From assembly GCA_902580135.1 (NCBI GenBank), contig CACHJL010000012.1:1-34643 (forward strand): a stretch of DNA of 34,643 bases, written 5' to 3'. Below, piece by piece: positions 1-9,481 of this stretch; the stretch's first letter is position 1, and each line of letters starts with the position of its first letter. The DNA is from an uncultured Pelagibacteraceae bacterium. GTDB lineage: Bacteria > Pseudomonadota > Alphaproteobacteria > Pelagibacterales > Pelagibacteraceae. The notes beneath the pieces were generated by a model. It saw only the letters and a list, made by a program, of their open reading frames with translations, searched no databases and had not been told where the DNA came from. The position numbers were made by a program, and so were the translations under genes.

Positions 1-1281
1 TGCTAAATATTTTCTTCCTTTTTCAAATGTAGGATAAGCATTACCAATTGCACAATTATTTCCAATATCACTTGAAATAATTACATCATCAGGCATACCA
101 GCTTGAATAGCTCTCCAAGCCTGTCTTGGTGACATTCTATCTTTATCTCTTTCTCTTGCCTCTTTATTCCAAACTGTTCCTGGATCATCATCTTCATGAT
201 CAAGACTTGTTAAAGTTTGCAACCAAGATGATTTTGTTTGATGTATAAGATTCTTTCTATCTTCTCTTCCGCTGTCACCTGCTGTAGATGAAAGTTTTTC
301 TAATATTTGTTGTGAAACCATTTTTGCATCTCCACAAATACCCACTGTAACTTTTTTAGTTAATCCAATTCTGTCTGGATTCATGTCGACTTGTATTATA
401 GTTGCATTTTTTGGCCAATAATCAATTCCATAACCAGGTAATGTTGAAAAGGGATTTAATCTTGTTCCTAAAGCTAAAACCACATCAGCTTTAGATATTA
501 ATTCCATAGCAGCTTTTGATCCATTATAACCAAGAGGTCCTACAGCTAAAGGATGACTTCCAGGAAAACTATCATTATGCTGATAACCACTACATACTGG
601 TGCATCCAATTTTTCTGCAAGTTTTTTACAGTCTTCTATTGCGTTACCAATAACAACTCCTGCACCTGATAAAATTACAGGAAACTTTGCATCTGATAAA
701 ATTTTTGCAGCTTGATCAATAGCTGTTTTTCCTCCACCTTGCCTTTCAAATCTTACAATTGGTGGTAATTCTATGTCTATAACTTGAGTCCAATAATCTC
801 TTGGAACATTTATTTGAGCTGGAGCAGACCCTCTAATTGCTTTTTCTATAACTCTATTCAAAACTTCAGCCATTCTTGAAGGGTCTCTAACTTCTTCTTG
901 ATAACAAACCATGTCTTTAAACAAATTCATTTGCTCTACTTCCTGAAAGCCACCTTGGCCCATTGTTTTATTTGCTGCTTGAGGTGTTACCAAAAGTAAA
1001 GGAGTATGATTCCAATACGCAGTTTTAATGGGGGTTACTAAACCTGTTATACCAGGTCCATTTTGAGCAATTACCATTGACATTTTTCCGGTAGCTCTTG
1101 TATATCCATCAGCAATTAATCCACCATTAGTTTCATGAGCAACATCCCAAAAAGTAATTCCCGCTTTAGGAAATAAATCTGAAATTGGCATAAATGCAGA
1201 CCCTATAATTCCAAAAGCATGTTCTATGCCATGCATTTGCAGAACTTTTATAAAAGCTTCTTCAGTTGTCATTTTTGTCAT
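1..1281 (-). CDS. xsc: Sulfoacetaldehyde acetyltransferase (ThDP-dependent), C-terminus truncated by window edge
   Basis: Translated by eye on the minus strand from ATG at 1281: MTKMTTEEAFIKVLQMHGIEHAFGIIGSAFMPISDLFPKAGITFWDVAHETNGGLIADGYTRATGKMSMVIAQNGPGITGLVTPIKTAYWNHTPLLLVTPQAANKTMGQGGFQEVEQMNLF...; ThDP-enzyme N-terminal domain of the Xsc type; neighbours are sulfonate/sulfite genes. Missing from the supplied ORF track because it runs off the edge. Confidence 0.9.
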   Translation of the reverse strand, partial: MTKMTTEEAFIKVLQMHGIEHAFGIIGSAFMPISDLFPKAGITFWDVAHETNGGLIADGYTRATGKMSMVIAQNGPGITGLVTPIKTAYWNHTPLLLVTPQAANKTMGQGGFQEVEQMNLFKDMVCYQEEVRDPSRMAEVLNRVIEKAIRGSAPAQINVPRDYWTQVIDIELPPIVRFERQGGGKTAIDQAAKILSDAKFPVILSGAGVVIGNAIEDCKKLAEKLDAPVCSGYQHNDSFPGSHPLAVGPLGYNGSKAAMELISKADVVLALGTRLNPFSTLPGYGIDYWPKNATIIQVDMNPDRIGLTKKVTVGICGDAKMVSQQILEKLSSTAGDSGREDRKNLIHQTKSSWLQTLTSLDHEDDDPGTVWNKEARERDKDRMSPRQAWRAIQAGMPDDVIISSDIGNNCAIGNAYPTFEKGRKYLA

Positions 1282-1310
1282 AACAAGACCTTAATAAATT
1301 GTATTTTTTT

Positions 1311-1360
1311 AATTGTCAAAGTGGACAATTCATATATAAATTGTTCGAAATTTCAAACAA
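1311..1360. promoter_or_regulatory. Two 20-bp dyad-symmetric elements in the xsc/suyA divergent intergenic region (candidate operators)
   Basis: AATTGTC-AAAGTG-GACAATT (1311-1330) is a perfect 7-bp inverted repeat; TTGTTCGAAATTTCAAACAA (1341-1360) is palindromic except for one position pair. Centres are 30 bp apart. Confidence 0.5.
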
Positions 1361-1373
1361 AGAAATCGTCACA

Positions 1374-1661
1374 ATGGCTAACACTGACATTATAATTCAC
1401 GATGAAAAAGACAACGTAGGTGTCGTAGTTATTGAAAAAATTATACCAAATCAAGATTGTAACTGTTGGGTTATGGAAAATGATAGTTCTGTACAAATTC
1501 AATCAAAAAACGAAATCCCGCTAGGTCACAAAATAGCAATGATTGACTTTAAAGAAGGTGATACAATTATCAAATATGGCCACGATATTGGTAAAGTGGT
1601 TAAATCAATCAAAAAAGGTGAGCATGTTCATGTTCATAACGTAAAAACTAAGAAGTGGTAA
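1374..1661 (+). CDS. suyA: UxaA-family small subunit (SAF-type domain), likely (R)-sulfolactate sulfo-lyase subunit alpha
   Basis: Start trimmed from 1299 to ATG 1374 ([19 protein letters not shown]...); altronate dehydratase small-subunit-like sequence, 4 nt before the large subunit and divergent from xsc. Confidence 0.72.
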   Translation: MANTDIIIHDEKDNVGVVVIEKIIPNQDCNCWVMENDSSVQIQSKNEIPLGHKIAMIDFKEGDTIIKYGHDIGKVVKSIKKGEHVHVHNVKTKKW

Positions 1662-1665
1662 ATTT

Positions 1666-2832
1666 ATGGAAATTCCAAAAAGTTTTTTAGGATATAAAAG
1701 AGAAAATAAAAGAGTTGGAACTAGAAATCATGTTGTTATTTTGCCTGTTGACGATATCTCAAATGCATGTGCAGAAGCGGTTGCAAATAATATTAAAGGT
1801 ACTTTCGCAATACCACATGCTTATGGAAGACTCCAATTTGGTGCTGATTTAGAATTATTTTTTGACACTATGATTGGGACAGGAAAAAATCCAAACGTAG
1901 CTGCATGCGTTGTAATTGGTATAGAACCAAAGTGGACTAAAAAAATTGTTGATGCAATAGCAACTACAGGTAAACCTGTTGACGGATTTAGCATAGAAGG
2001 ATCTGGTGACATTGAAACTATAATGAAAGCTTCTAGAAAAGCTCAAGAATTTTCGCAATGGGCCTCGGAAAAACAAAGAGAAGAGTGTCCTCTAAGTGAT
2101 TTATGGATATCCGTTAAATGTGGAGAATCTGACACTACATCAGGTATGGCCGCTAATCCTGCGGTTGGTAATTTAATGGACAAATTAGAACCTTTAGGAG
2201 TTCATCTTTGTTTTGGAGAAACTTCGGAGTTAACAGGAGCTGAAAAAGTGTGTGCTGCTAGAGGAGCTACTTCAGAAGCTTCTGATAAATTTATAAAAAC
2301 ATGGAATGATTATAACGATTTTATACTCAAAGAAGCCACTAATGACCTTTCAGAAAGCCAGCCAACAGCTGGTAATATTGCAGGTGGGCTCACAACAATT
2401 GAAGAAAAAGCTTTTGGAAATTTTCAAAAAATTGGATCACGAACATTTATAGACGTATTAACCCCAGCTGAGGAACCCAAAAAAGGACCTGGTCTATATT
2501 TTATGGACACCTCGTCTGCTGCAGGAGAATGTTTAACTTTGCAGGCAGCTGCAGGTTTTAATATTCATTTATTTCCAACTGGACAAGGTAATATAATTGG
2601 AAATGCAATCGAACCTGTTGTTAAATTGACAGGTAATCCTAGTACTGCAGTTAAAATGAAAGAACATATTGATTTAGATGTTTCAAAAATTCTAAAACGA
2701 GAAATGAATATGGATCAAGCAGGTGATGAATTAATCAAGACTACTATTAGAGCTGCTAGTGGGCGTTTAACATGCGCTGAAGTTCTTGGTCATAAAGAAT
2801 TTATTATGACAAAACTATTTAGAAGTGCTTAA
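1666..2832 (+). CDS. suyB: UxaA-family large subunit, likely (R)-sulfolactate sulfo-lyase subunit beta
   Basis: 388 aa, [45 protein letters not shown]..., GRxRVGTRN-type start and C-terminal [19 protein letters not shown] typical of altronate/sulfolactate lyase large subunits. Confidence 0.75.
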   Translation: MEIPKSFLGYKRENKRVGTRNHVVILPVDDISNACAEAVANNIKGTFAIPHAYGRLQFGADLELFFDTMIGTGKNPNVAACVVIGIEPKWTKKIVDAIATTGKPVDGFSIEGSGDIETIMKASRKAQEFSQWASEKQREECPLSDLWISVKCGESDTTSGMAANPAVGNLMDKLEPLGVHLCFGETSELTGAEKVCAARGATSEASDKFIKTWNDYNDFILKEATNDLSESQPTAGNIAGGLTTIEEKAFGNFQKIGSRTFIDVLTPAEEPKKGPGLYFMDTSSAAGECLTLQAAAGFNIHLFPTGQGNIIGNAIEPVVKLTGNPSTAVKMKEHIDLDVSKILKREMNMDQAGDELIKTTIRAASGRLTCAEVLGHKEFIMTKLFRSA

Positions 2833-3920
2833 GATTTTTTAATAGCTTGCTTATATTTTCTTCTTGTATCTGAAATAAATTTTCTAATTATTGCCGCTCC
2901 TACTCCAAGTACGAGTGCTAAACCAATTGAAAATATACCATAGAGAACGGGAACGTTTATTGAAATGTCTTTAATAAATTTTGCAAATACACTTAGTGAT
3001 TGTGTTCCATTAGAGTCTGAAACTATTCTAACTGTCTTTTCAGCAAAAAATGCATCATAAGCAATTGCAATACCGACTAATAATAATAATATTGCTAGGA
3101 TAGTTTTAAATTGTGAACTATCAAATCTTTCTCCAATTTTTTGTCCTACCTGTACCCCTAATATAGAACCAAGTATTAAAACCATAACTAACATAAGGTC
3201 TATTGATCCATAATAAAAAGCGTGAAGAACTGTAACTATAGCGCTTACAAAAATTGTAACGAACAGAGATGTGCCAGGAACTAATTTAGTTGGCATACCT
3301 ATAATATAAATCATTGCAGGAACTAAAATAAAAGCACCTCCTATACCCATTATTGCAGCAAGGTATCCAACTAAAAGACCAATAATAATCGGTGTAAAAA
3401 TACTTTCGTATAATTTAGATTTTTTAAATCTCATTCTAAATGGAAGGCCGTGTATCCAATAATGTGAATGAAGTTTTTTCCTTACTATCACTTTTCTTCT
3501 AGCTCTATCTATTTCGCTTATCCCTTGTATTAACATTATTGTACCAATAATTGCCAAAATATACATATAGGCTAACGAAATAACGATATTGATTTTTCCA
3601 ATATCTTTAAAATAAGAAAATGTAATTATACCTAAAATTGTACCAATGGTTCCTCCGACTACAATCATTATTCCCATTTTATAGTCTAAGGTTCCTTTTA
3701 AATAGTGTGTAGTAGAACCTGATACTGAGGTTCCTAAAATATTATTAGCTTCATTTGCTACAGCATAAGAAGGTGGAATACCTAAAAAGATTAAGAATGG
3801 TGTCATTAAAAATCCTCCGCCTACTCCAAACAAACCTGATAGAACTCCAACTATTAAACTTAGAATAAATATTAATGGAAGGTTTACATAAACTTCAGCT
3901 ATTGGAAGAAAATACTCCAT
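2829..3920 (-). CDS. TSUP (TauE/SafE-type) sulfite/sulfonate exporter-like membrane protein
   Basis: 363 aa, repeated [21 protein letters not shown] and [23 protein letters not shown] motifs characteristic of TSUP family; between suyB and the apr operon. Confidence 0.85.
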   Translation of the reverse strand: MEYFLPIAEVYVNLPLIFILSLIVGVLSGLFGVGGGFLMTPFLIFLGIPPSYAVANEANNILGTSVSGSTTHYLKGTLDYKMGIMIVVGGTIGTILGIITFSYFKDIGKINIVISLAYMYILAIIGTIMLIQGISEIDRARRKVIVRKKLHSHYWIHGLPFRMRFKKSKLYESIFTPIIIGLLVGYLAAIMGIGGAFILVPAMIYIIGMPTKLVPGTSLFVTIFVSAIVTVLHAFYYGSIDLMLVMVLILGSILGVQVGQKIGERFDSSQFKTILAILLLLVGIAIAYDAFFAEKTVRIVSDSNGTQSLSVFAKFIKDISINVPVLYGIFSIGLALVLGVGAAIIRKFISDTRRKYKQAIKKS

Positions 3921-3963
3921 ATATCTTAACTATTCTTCAAAAATATTAATGTCAACTAATTGG

Positions 3964-4110
3964 TTATATATTAGTAAATGTTCCAAATAAGATAATTAAC
4001 CAATAAGTAGCTAAACCAAAATAGATTGCTGTTTTAGTATTAACAAATGAATTAAAATTTTGAATGTTCTTAACAATTGATTTTATATTTTTTTGAAAAT
4101 TGTTAAGCAT
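3964..4110 (-). CDS. Uncalled small ORF, 48 aa, single predicted transmembrane segment
   Basis: Reverse-strand ATG 4110 to TAA 3964: MLNNFQKNIKSIVKNIQNFNSFVNTKTAIYFGLATYWLIILFGTFTNI; fills the otherwise empty gap between the apr operon and the TSUP gene. Below the length cutoff of the ORF track. Confidence 0.45.
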   Translation of the reverse strand: MLNNFQKNIKSIVKNIQNFNSFVNTKTAIYFGLATYWLIILFGTFTNI

Positions 4111-4173
4111 ACACGCCAAGTACACCCAGATTATAAATTTTGCAAGAATTTTCTTAATAAATTTAAAAAAAAA

Positions 4174-4524
4174 TTAAAAGATTGTAGCTCCAAAAACTTT
4201 AATTAAATCTCCTTCATCTCCTAAAACGAGTCGTCCTAAGAACTCTCCTGGTATTTTGGTACTTGTCTGTTTATAAACTACAGTAACATACAGGCCTCTT
4301 CTAATGCAGCCTAAAGCCTTACATCCTTCTGATAAGGTTGATATAAGTTCATTGTTGGCCCATTGTTTGCCAAGCTCAACTTCATTAGCTCCATAAAGCA
4401 TCTGGGAAGACAAATCTTTAGTAAAGCCACCATAGTCTTTTATATTTGATGATTTTACTAAATTAGCCCAAATTGGTTCGGCAATTTCGATTATTTCTTC
4501 GTCGGACTTTTCTATGATACTCAT
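4174..4524 (-). CDS. Conserved-looking hypothetical protein (116 aa), last gene of the apr operon
   Basis: 17 nt downstream of aprA on the same strand; complete ORF with two Cys (CKALGC); no family recognised. Confidence 0.8.
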   Translation of the reverse strand: MSIIEKSDEEIIEIAEPIWANLVKSSNIKDYGGFTKDLSSQMLYGANEVELGKQWANNELISTLSEGCKALGCIRRGLYVTVVYKQTSTKIPGEFLGRLVLGDEGDLIKVFGATIF

Positions 4525-4541
4525 TAATTAGATATTATATC

Positions 4542-6398
4542 TTAAGAAGCTTCTTTTTTCTCTTTTTCATCTACCATGTGATAAACAGGAACTTTTTCTA
4601 AGGTAAATTTGCCAGTTTTAGGATCTCTTCTTGATACTGTTAAACAATGCCAATTTTCATCATCTAATTTTATATGATCCCCTCTGTAATAATATCCTGG
4701 CCAACGTGTTTCTTCACGGAACATCGTATGTTCTGTCACGCACTGTGAAGTAAGAGCTCGATGTTTTAATTCCCAAGCTCGCATTAGCTGATGGTAGTCT
4801 TCAGCACCAACATTTTCCAAATCTTCTTGTAGCCATTCTAATAACTCTAGCCCTTTTTTAAGCATATTAGAATTAGTCATGTAGTTAGTAGCAATACCCC
4901 CTACATATTCATCCATAATTCTTTGAAGTCTTTGAAGACCTTGAATTGGAGAAATATAACTTGGAGATACTGTTCCTCCAGTAATTTCGTTTCTACCAAC
5001 AGTATAATTTTCTAATGGTTTAAATATAATTTCTTTAAAATCGTCACATTGTTTATCGCTTACTTTTATATCTGTGGCTTTTTTATCTTCAATATATTTA
5101 ACGGCTGCTTTTGCAGCTAATCTTCCTTCTGTAAATGATCCTGATGAGAATTTATGGGCACTTCCACCAACTGTATCTCCAGCACCAAAAAGACCTTCTA
5201 CTGTCAGCATTCTATTATATCCCCAAAAATATTCTGGAGGTGAAAGATCTTCAGGGCCGCTAACCCAAGCTCCTGAACAAGTAGCGTGGGAACCCATAAC
5301 ATAAGGTTCTGAAGTAGTTAGTTCAGGATTAGTATATTTTGGATCAATATTTTGGGATGCCCATACAACCGCCTGTCCAACTGTCATTCCAAGAAAGTTT
5401 TCCCATCCTACTGTCTCTAAGTGTGGATCTTGAAATGCCTCTGTTGTAACCATATGAATTGGTCCACCACCAGCCATTGTTTCTTGGATAAAGGCATGAT
5501 TTCTCAAACAAGTTGGTGTTGGGTGATGATCAATATATTCACCAACCATCTTTTTTGTATGGTCATACCATTTTTTTTCGTAATTCTCTCCGTTGGCATT
5601 TTGGGTATAAGTTTTTAAATGCAAAAAGTATGCTCCAACAGGACCATATCCATCTTTAAATCTACATAAAACTATTCTGTTTTCCATTTGAGTCATTTTA
5701 GCACCAACAGCAATTGGTAATGCGTAAGCTGAACCATTGCTCCAAGGTGCATACCAAGTTCTACCCATTCCTTCACCAACAGCTCTTGGTTTAAAGATGT
5801 GAGAAGCACCACCTGCAGCAACTATCACTGTTTTTGCTCTAAATACATGATAGTCCCCTGTTCTCATATTAAATCCTACTGCTCCACCAACTCTATTCTC
5901 TTTTGTTTCATCCATAAGCAGATGGGTGATCATAATTCTATTATAAATTTTATCAGCAGATTTTTTCGCAGCTTCAGCAACAATTGGTTTGTAACTTTCG
6001 CCATGTATCATTATTTGCCATTTACCCTCTCTTAAATAACGACCAGTTTTTTCATTTTTCATCATAGGCAAACCCCATTCATCAAACATATGAACTGTTG
6101 AGTCAACATGACGAGCCATGTCATAACCAAGGTCTTCTCTAACCATACCCATTAAATCATTACGAGCATATCTCACATGATCCTCAGGTTGATTTTCATC
6201 CCATTGCATACCCATATAACAGTTAATTGCATAAAGACCCTGAGCTACCGCTCCACTTCTATCAATATTTGCTTTTTCAACACATATAATTTTTAAATCT
6301 CTGCCCCAATGTCTAGCCTCAAAAGCTGCTCCAGTCCCAGCCATGCCTCCACCAACAACTAAAATATCACAATTTTCTAATACTGTTTTTCTAGCCAT
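4542..6398 (-). CDS. aprA: Adenylylsulfate reductase alpha subunit (FAD)
   Basis: 618 aa; FAD-binding N-terminus CDILVVGGGMAGTGAAFEARHWG, AprA-type signatures (GAVAQGLYAINCYMG, RWPGYYYRGDH). Confidence 0.95.
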   Translation of the reverse strand: MARKTVLENCDILVVGGGMAGTGAAFEARHWGRDLKIICVEKANIDRSGAVAQGLYAINCYMGMQWDENQPEDHVRYARNDLMGMVREDLGYDMARHVDSTVHMFDEWGLPMMKNEKTGRYLREGKWQIMIHGESYKPIVAEAAKKSADKIYNRIMITHLLMDETKENRVGGAVGFNMRTGDYHVFRAKTVIVAAGGASHIFKPRAVGEGMGRTWYAPWSNGSAYALPIAVGAKMTQMENRIVLCRFKDGYGPVGAYFLHLKTYTQNANGENYEKKWYDHTKKMVGEYIDHHPTPTCLRNHAFIQETMAGGGPIHMVTTEAFQDPHLETVGWENFLGMTVGQAVVWASQNIDPKYTNPELTTSEPYVMGSHATCSGAWVSGPEDLSPPEYFWGYNRMLTVEGLFGAGDTVGGSAHKFSSGSFTEGRLAAKAAVKYIEDKKATDIKVSDKQCDDFKEIIFKPLENYTVGRNEITGGTVSPSYISPIQGLQRLQRIMDEYVGGIATNYMTNSNMLKKGLELLEWLQEDLENVGAEDYHQLMRAWELKHRALTSQCVTEHTMFREETRWPGYYYRGDHIKLDDENWHCLTVSRRDPKTGKFTLEKVPVYHMVDEKEKKEAS

Positions 6399-6868
6399 TA
6401 ATAATAAACTCCTTTTTTGAAAATACTTTTTTCTACTTTAGGTAATTCTTTATTAGTATTTAAACCTTCTGGTTCAGAATATAAAATTTGAGAATTTATT
6501 TCTCCTTGATTTGGTTTGTCACCATCTGCTAGCTTAGGAATAAATTTTCCCCAAGGTTTTGTAGTTATTGGAGATACAAAATCTTTTTCTGTTCCATTTC
6601 TAAATTTTATTTTCCAAGAAATTGTTCCTTTTTCTTCTTCTCTACGAACTCTTACGCTATGCCCCATTGGTGCAAAATCAGCATAGCCTCTTACATCAAT
6701 TGCATGATTAGGACATGCTTTTACACATGAATAACATTCCCAACAAAAATTAGGTTCAATATTTTTTGCTCTTCTTATTGTTTCATCAATGTGCATGATA
6801 TCTGATGGGCAAATATCGACGCAATGTCCACATCCATCGCAACGAGTCATATAAACAAAAGTTGACAT
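6398..6868 (-). CDS. aprB: Adenylylsulfate reductase beta subunit (2x[4Fe-4S])
   Basis: 156 aa with CDGCGHCVDICP and CWECYSCVKACP clusters; stop and aprA start overlap (TAATG). Confidence 0.95.
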   Translation of the reverse strand: MSTFVYMTRCDGCGHCVDICPSDIMHIDETIRRAKNIEPNFCWECYSCVKACPNHAIDVRGYADFAPMGHSVRVRREEEKGTISWKIKFRNGTEKDFVSPITTKPWGKFIPKLADGDKPNQGEINSQILYSEPEGLNTNKELPKVEKSIFKKGVYY

Positions 6869-6889
6869 ATTTAATTTTCCTTTATCATA

Positions 6890-7690
6890 TTAATAATGTT
6901 TTGGCTCTTCTCTTTTTATGCCGAGACCAAATTGCTCAGGTGCATCAGCTGGTGGTGGTAAATTATCTCTTGAACCATCGGCTTCCGCTAAATTTTTTTG
7001 AATTGCTGCTCCAGGTTTATAGAACATATGTGCAAATTTCGACCAATATACTCCTCCAAAAAGTGCAAGGTTTGATACAATAAATAAAACTAAAAATACT
7101 TTATCGTCCCATCTGTCATTTAAATTTAATGACTGTAAATAAGACCAAATTAATCCGAATAAAGAAGTGGCAACAAGAGCAAGAACAAATAAATCTGCTT
7201 TAATAATTCTGTACCATGGTTGAGCCTCTGAATAAACATCTACTCTTAAGAAAAACCAAAACCACGACCCACCTATAATTGTCATTAAAGCACCAGCATG
7301 CCAAATAATTGGCCATGCTATTGGGGTTACTGAAGTTGATTTTGAATAACAAAAAATCATAATTACAGAACCAGCCCAAAATAATATAGTTCCATACATT
7401 CCTAAAAGATGAGCTGCTCTTCTTTTTCCTGCACCTAACTCTGAGGTAGTCGCGATATCACTAACAATTGTTTTTGAAATTACAGATATTTTCTCAGATG
7501 AGCTTAATGTTTTTTTAGCTGACAGTTTTGCTTTTTTTGCATTTTCAAAAAAATATTTAACATTTTTTTTGTGAATTATGTCTAGAAGAGTTCCTACAAT
7601 TACAAGTAAAGCCATTAGAATTACAAACGCCTGCATTAATATAACAGGCACTGTCTCCGATAATAATAAAAACGGATTTATTAAAAACAC
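6890..7690 (-). CDS. aprM: AprM-like membrane protein (putative electron-transfer membrane anchor for AprBA)
   Basis: 266 aa, several TM segments with His residues, immediately upstream of aprBA on the same strand. Confidence 0.75.
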   Translation of the reverse strand: MFLINPFLLLSETVPVILMQAFVILMALLVIVGTLLDIIHKKNVKYFFENAKKAKLSAKKTLSSSEKISVISKTIVSDIATTSELGAGKRRAAHLLGMYGTILFWAGSVIMIFCYSKSTSVTPIAWPIIWHAGALMTIIGGSWFWFFLRVDVYSEAQPWYRIIKADLFVLALVATSLFGLIWSYLQSLNLNDRWDDKVFLVLFIVSNLALFGGVYWSKFAHMFYKPGAAIQKNLAEADGSRDNLPPPADAPEQFGLGIKREEPKHY

Positions 7691-7786
7691 AGTTAATTAT
7701 CTCCTTTTAGATCTAGGTTTTTTAGTACATTCATATTGATAGATCAACCGCGTTATATTGACATTTATACCTATAGTAAGCCAAAT

Positions 7787-8188
7787 TTATTTAGGTTTTC
7801 TTGTATAATGTTGTTTTGAAGGGATAACTGCTCTAACACCACCTTGGGGATTATCAACATCTCTCTGTCTTCTTGGAATCAGGTGAATGTGACAATGATT
7901 AATTGATTGTCCTGCTACTTTTCCATTATTTGAACCTAGATTAAAACCTTTAATAGTTCGATCCTCTTGCTCTAGTTTGTTTTTGCTTAACTTGATAACT
8001 TCATTGCAAGCTAAAATTTCATCATTTGATAGATCAAAATAATTTTTTACATGTCTTTTAGGAATAATTAATAAATGATATTTTGATACAGGATAAGAAT
8101 CAAAAGTTGCAAAAGCTAAATTATTTTCAATTATATATTCTTCTTTATTAGTATTACAAAATAAACAAGGGTTATTTGGATCCATCAT
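7787..8188 (-). CDS. HIT family protein
   Basis: CxxC zinc motif (CLFCNTNK), YHLLIIPKRHV and the HIT motif HCHIHLIPR. Confidence 0.93.
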   Translation of the reverse strand: MMDPNNPCLFCNTNKEEYIIENNLAFATFDSYPVSKYHLLIIPKRHVKNYFDLSNDEILACNEVIKLSKNKLEQEDRTIKGFNLGSNNGKVAGQSINHCHIHLIPRRQRDVDNPQGGVRAVIPSKQHYTRKPK

Positions 8189-8961
8189 AATGACTTACTA
8201 ACATAACTTTGTATTTTTATTTCTTTATCGTAAAGAAAAGAAAGTTTTTTAAAGATATTATTTTTTTTTCTTTTCCACCCAATTTTTTTTATATTCTTAA
8301 CTTGAACAACTCCTTTACCAGAGCCAACTAAAATAATTTCGTCAAATTTATTTAATTGTTTTAAATAAATATCTTTTTTTATAATTTTTATTTTTTTTTC
8401 AAAAAATTTTAAATTTATTCCTCTATAAAAATTGTTTTTTGGTGAATAAATCTTTTTATTACAAACAAAAAGCAAATTTGAAGTTCCGGTCTCAAAGACT
8501 TTACCTTTTGCACAAAGTGCTATATCAGATTTAATAATATTTAATTTTGATAGATGTTTTAATATTGTCTTATATTTCAAATTTTTATACTCAGGATCTA
8601 TTCTTTTATAATTGATTAAGTTTAAACTAAAATTTTTATTTGTTCTAACCTTGTCTCTTAATGAAATTGATATTATTTTATTATTAAGAGCTACTCTTAA
8701 AAGATGGTTATATTTTTTATTTTTATTTAAATTCATGCTAATTAATTTTAAAATTTGTGACTTAATTTTTTTTTCATATATTTTATAATCTTTTAAAGAT
8801 TTAATTAAATTATCAATATGAGATTTAAAAAATAAAATTTTTTGTGGTTTTCCATATATCCACATTGTAGTAAATACCCCATTATGATTCCAAAGATCAT
8901 TAAAGTTAACTTCGTTAAGATTTTTACGCTGATAAGATTTTTTTAATAAGTATTTTACCAT
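8185..8961 (-). CDS. pabC: Aminotransferase class IV, likely 4-amino-4-deoxychorismate lyase
   Basis: 258 aa; contains FETGTSNLLFV motif (class IV PLP fold); overlapping pabA and followed by HIT with 4-nt overlap. Confidence 0.75.
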   Translation of the reverse strand: MVKYLLKKSYQRKNLNEVNFNDLWNHNGVFTTMWIYGKPQKILFFKSHIDNLIKSLKDYKIYEKKIKSQILKLISMNLNKNKKYNHLLRVALNNKIISISLRDKVRTNKNFSLNLINYKRIDPEYKNLKYKTILKHLSKLNIIKSDIALCAKGKVFETGTSNLLFVCNKKIYSPKNNFYRGINLKFFEKKIKIIKKDIYLKQLNKFDEIILVGSGKGVVQVKNIKKIGWKRKKNNIFKKLSFLYDKEIKIQSYVSKSL

Positions 8962-9481
8962 TTGGAGTTAAAAAAGATTCTGGATGAAATTGAAAACCGT
9001 ATATATCATCTATTTTATTTTCAAAAGCCATTGCTACATTAGTTTTGCTACATCTCATAGTAATTTCAAAATTATTTGAATAAAAAGGTTCTTTTAACTT
9101 TAATGAATGGTATCTGCCAACTTTAAATTTAAATTTTTTTGAAAAAATAGACTTTTTATTCGTCACTTTTACCTCTGATTGGTATCCATGGTAAATTCTT
9201 TTTTGCTGAATAATGTTTCCTTTTTCGCAATGAAGAATTTGTTGATAACCAAGACAAATTCCTATGATTTTTTTCTTTCCTTTGTATTTTTTGTATAATT
9301 TTGAACTCTCAGGATAGTCTTTGGGAGATCCTGGTCCTGGAGATAAGACTATAGTATGTGCTTTTTTAATAATTTGTTCTTTTATATCAAAATAATTTGA
9401 ACAATAAACTTTATCGAACTCGGCGAACTGATGCACAACGTTCCATGTAAATGAGTCTTGATGATCAACTATATAGATCAT
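8924..9481 (-). CDS. pabA: Glutamine amidotransferase, aminodeoxychorismate/anthranilate synthase component II
   Basis: 185 aa; DHQDSFTWN, LSPGPGSP, GICLGYQQ nucleophile, FQFHPESFLTPNG. Confidence 0.88.
   Translation of the reverse strand: MIYIVDHQDSFTWNVVHQFAEFDKVYCSNYFDIKEQIIKKAHTIVLSPGPGSPKDYPESSKLYKKYKGKKKIIGICLGYQQILHCEKGNIIQQKRIYHGYQSEVKVTNKKSIFSKKFKFKVGRYHSLKLKEPFYSNNFEITMRCSKTNVAMAFENKIDDIYGFQFHPESFLTPNGKILIKKILSA

Noticed and set aside
1821-2076. Minus-strand ORFs inside suyB
   Set aside because: Mutually overlapping shadow ORFs opposite a well-supported gene.
5074-6035. Plus-strand ORFs 5074-5304, 5421-5618, 5799-6035
   Set aside because: Antisense to strongly supported aprA; low-complexity Cys/Phe/Ser-rich translations typical of shadow ORFs.
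6805-7083. Plus-strand 92-aa ORF across aprB/aprM
   Set aside because: Antisense to two supported genes; no recognisable domain.
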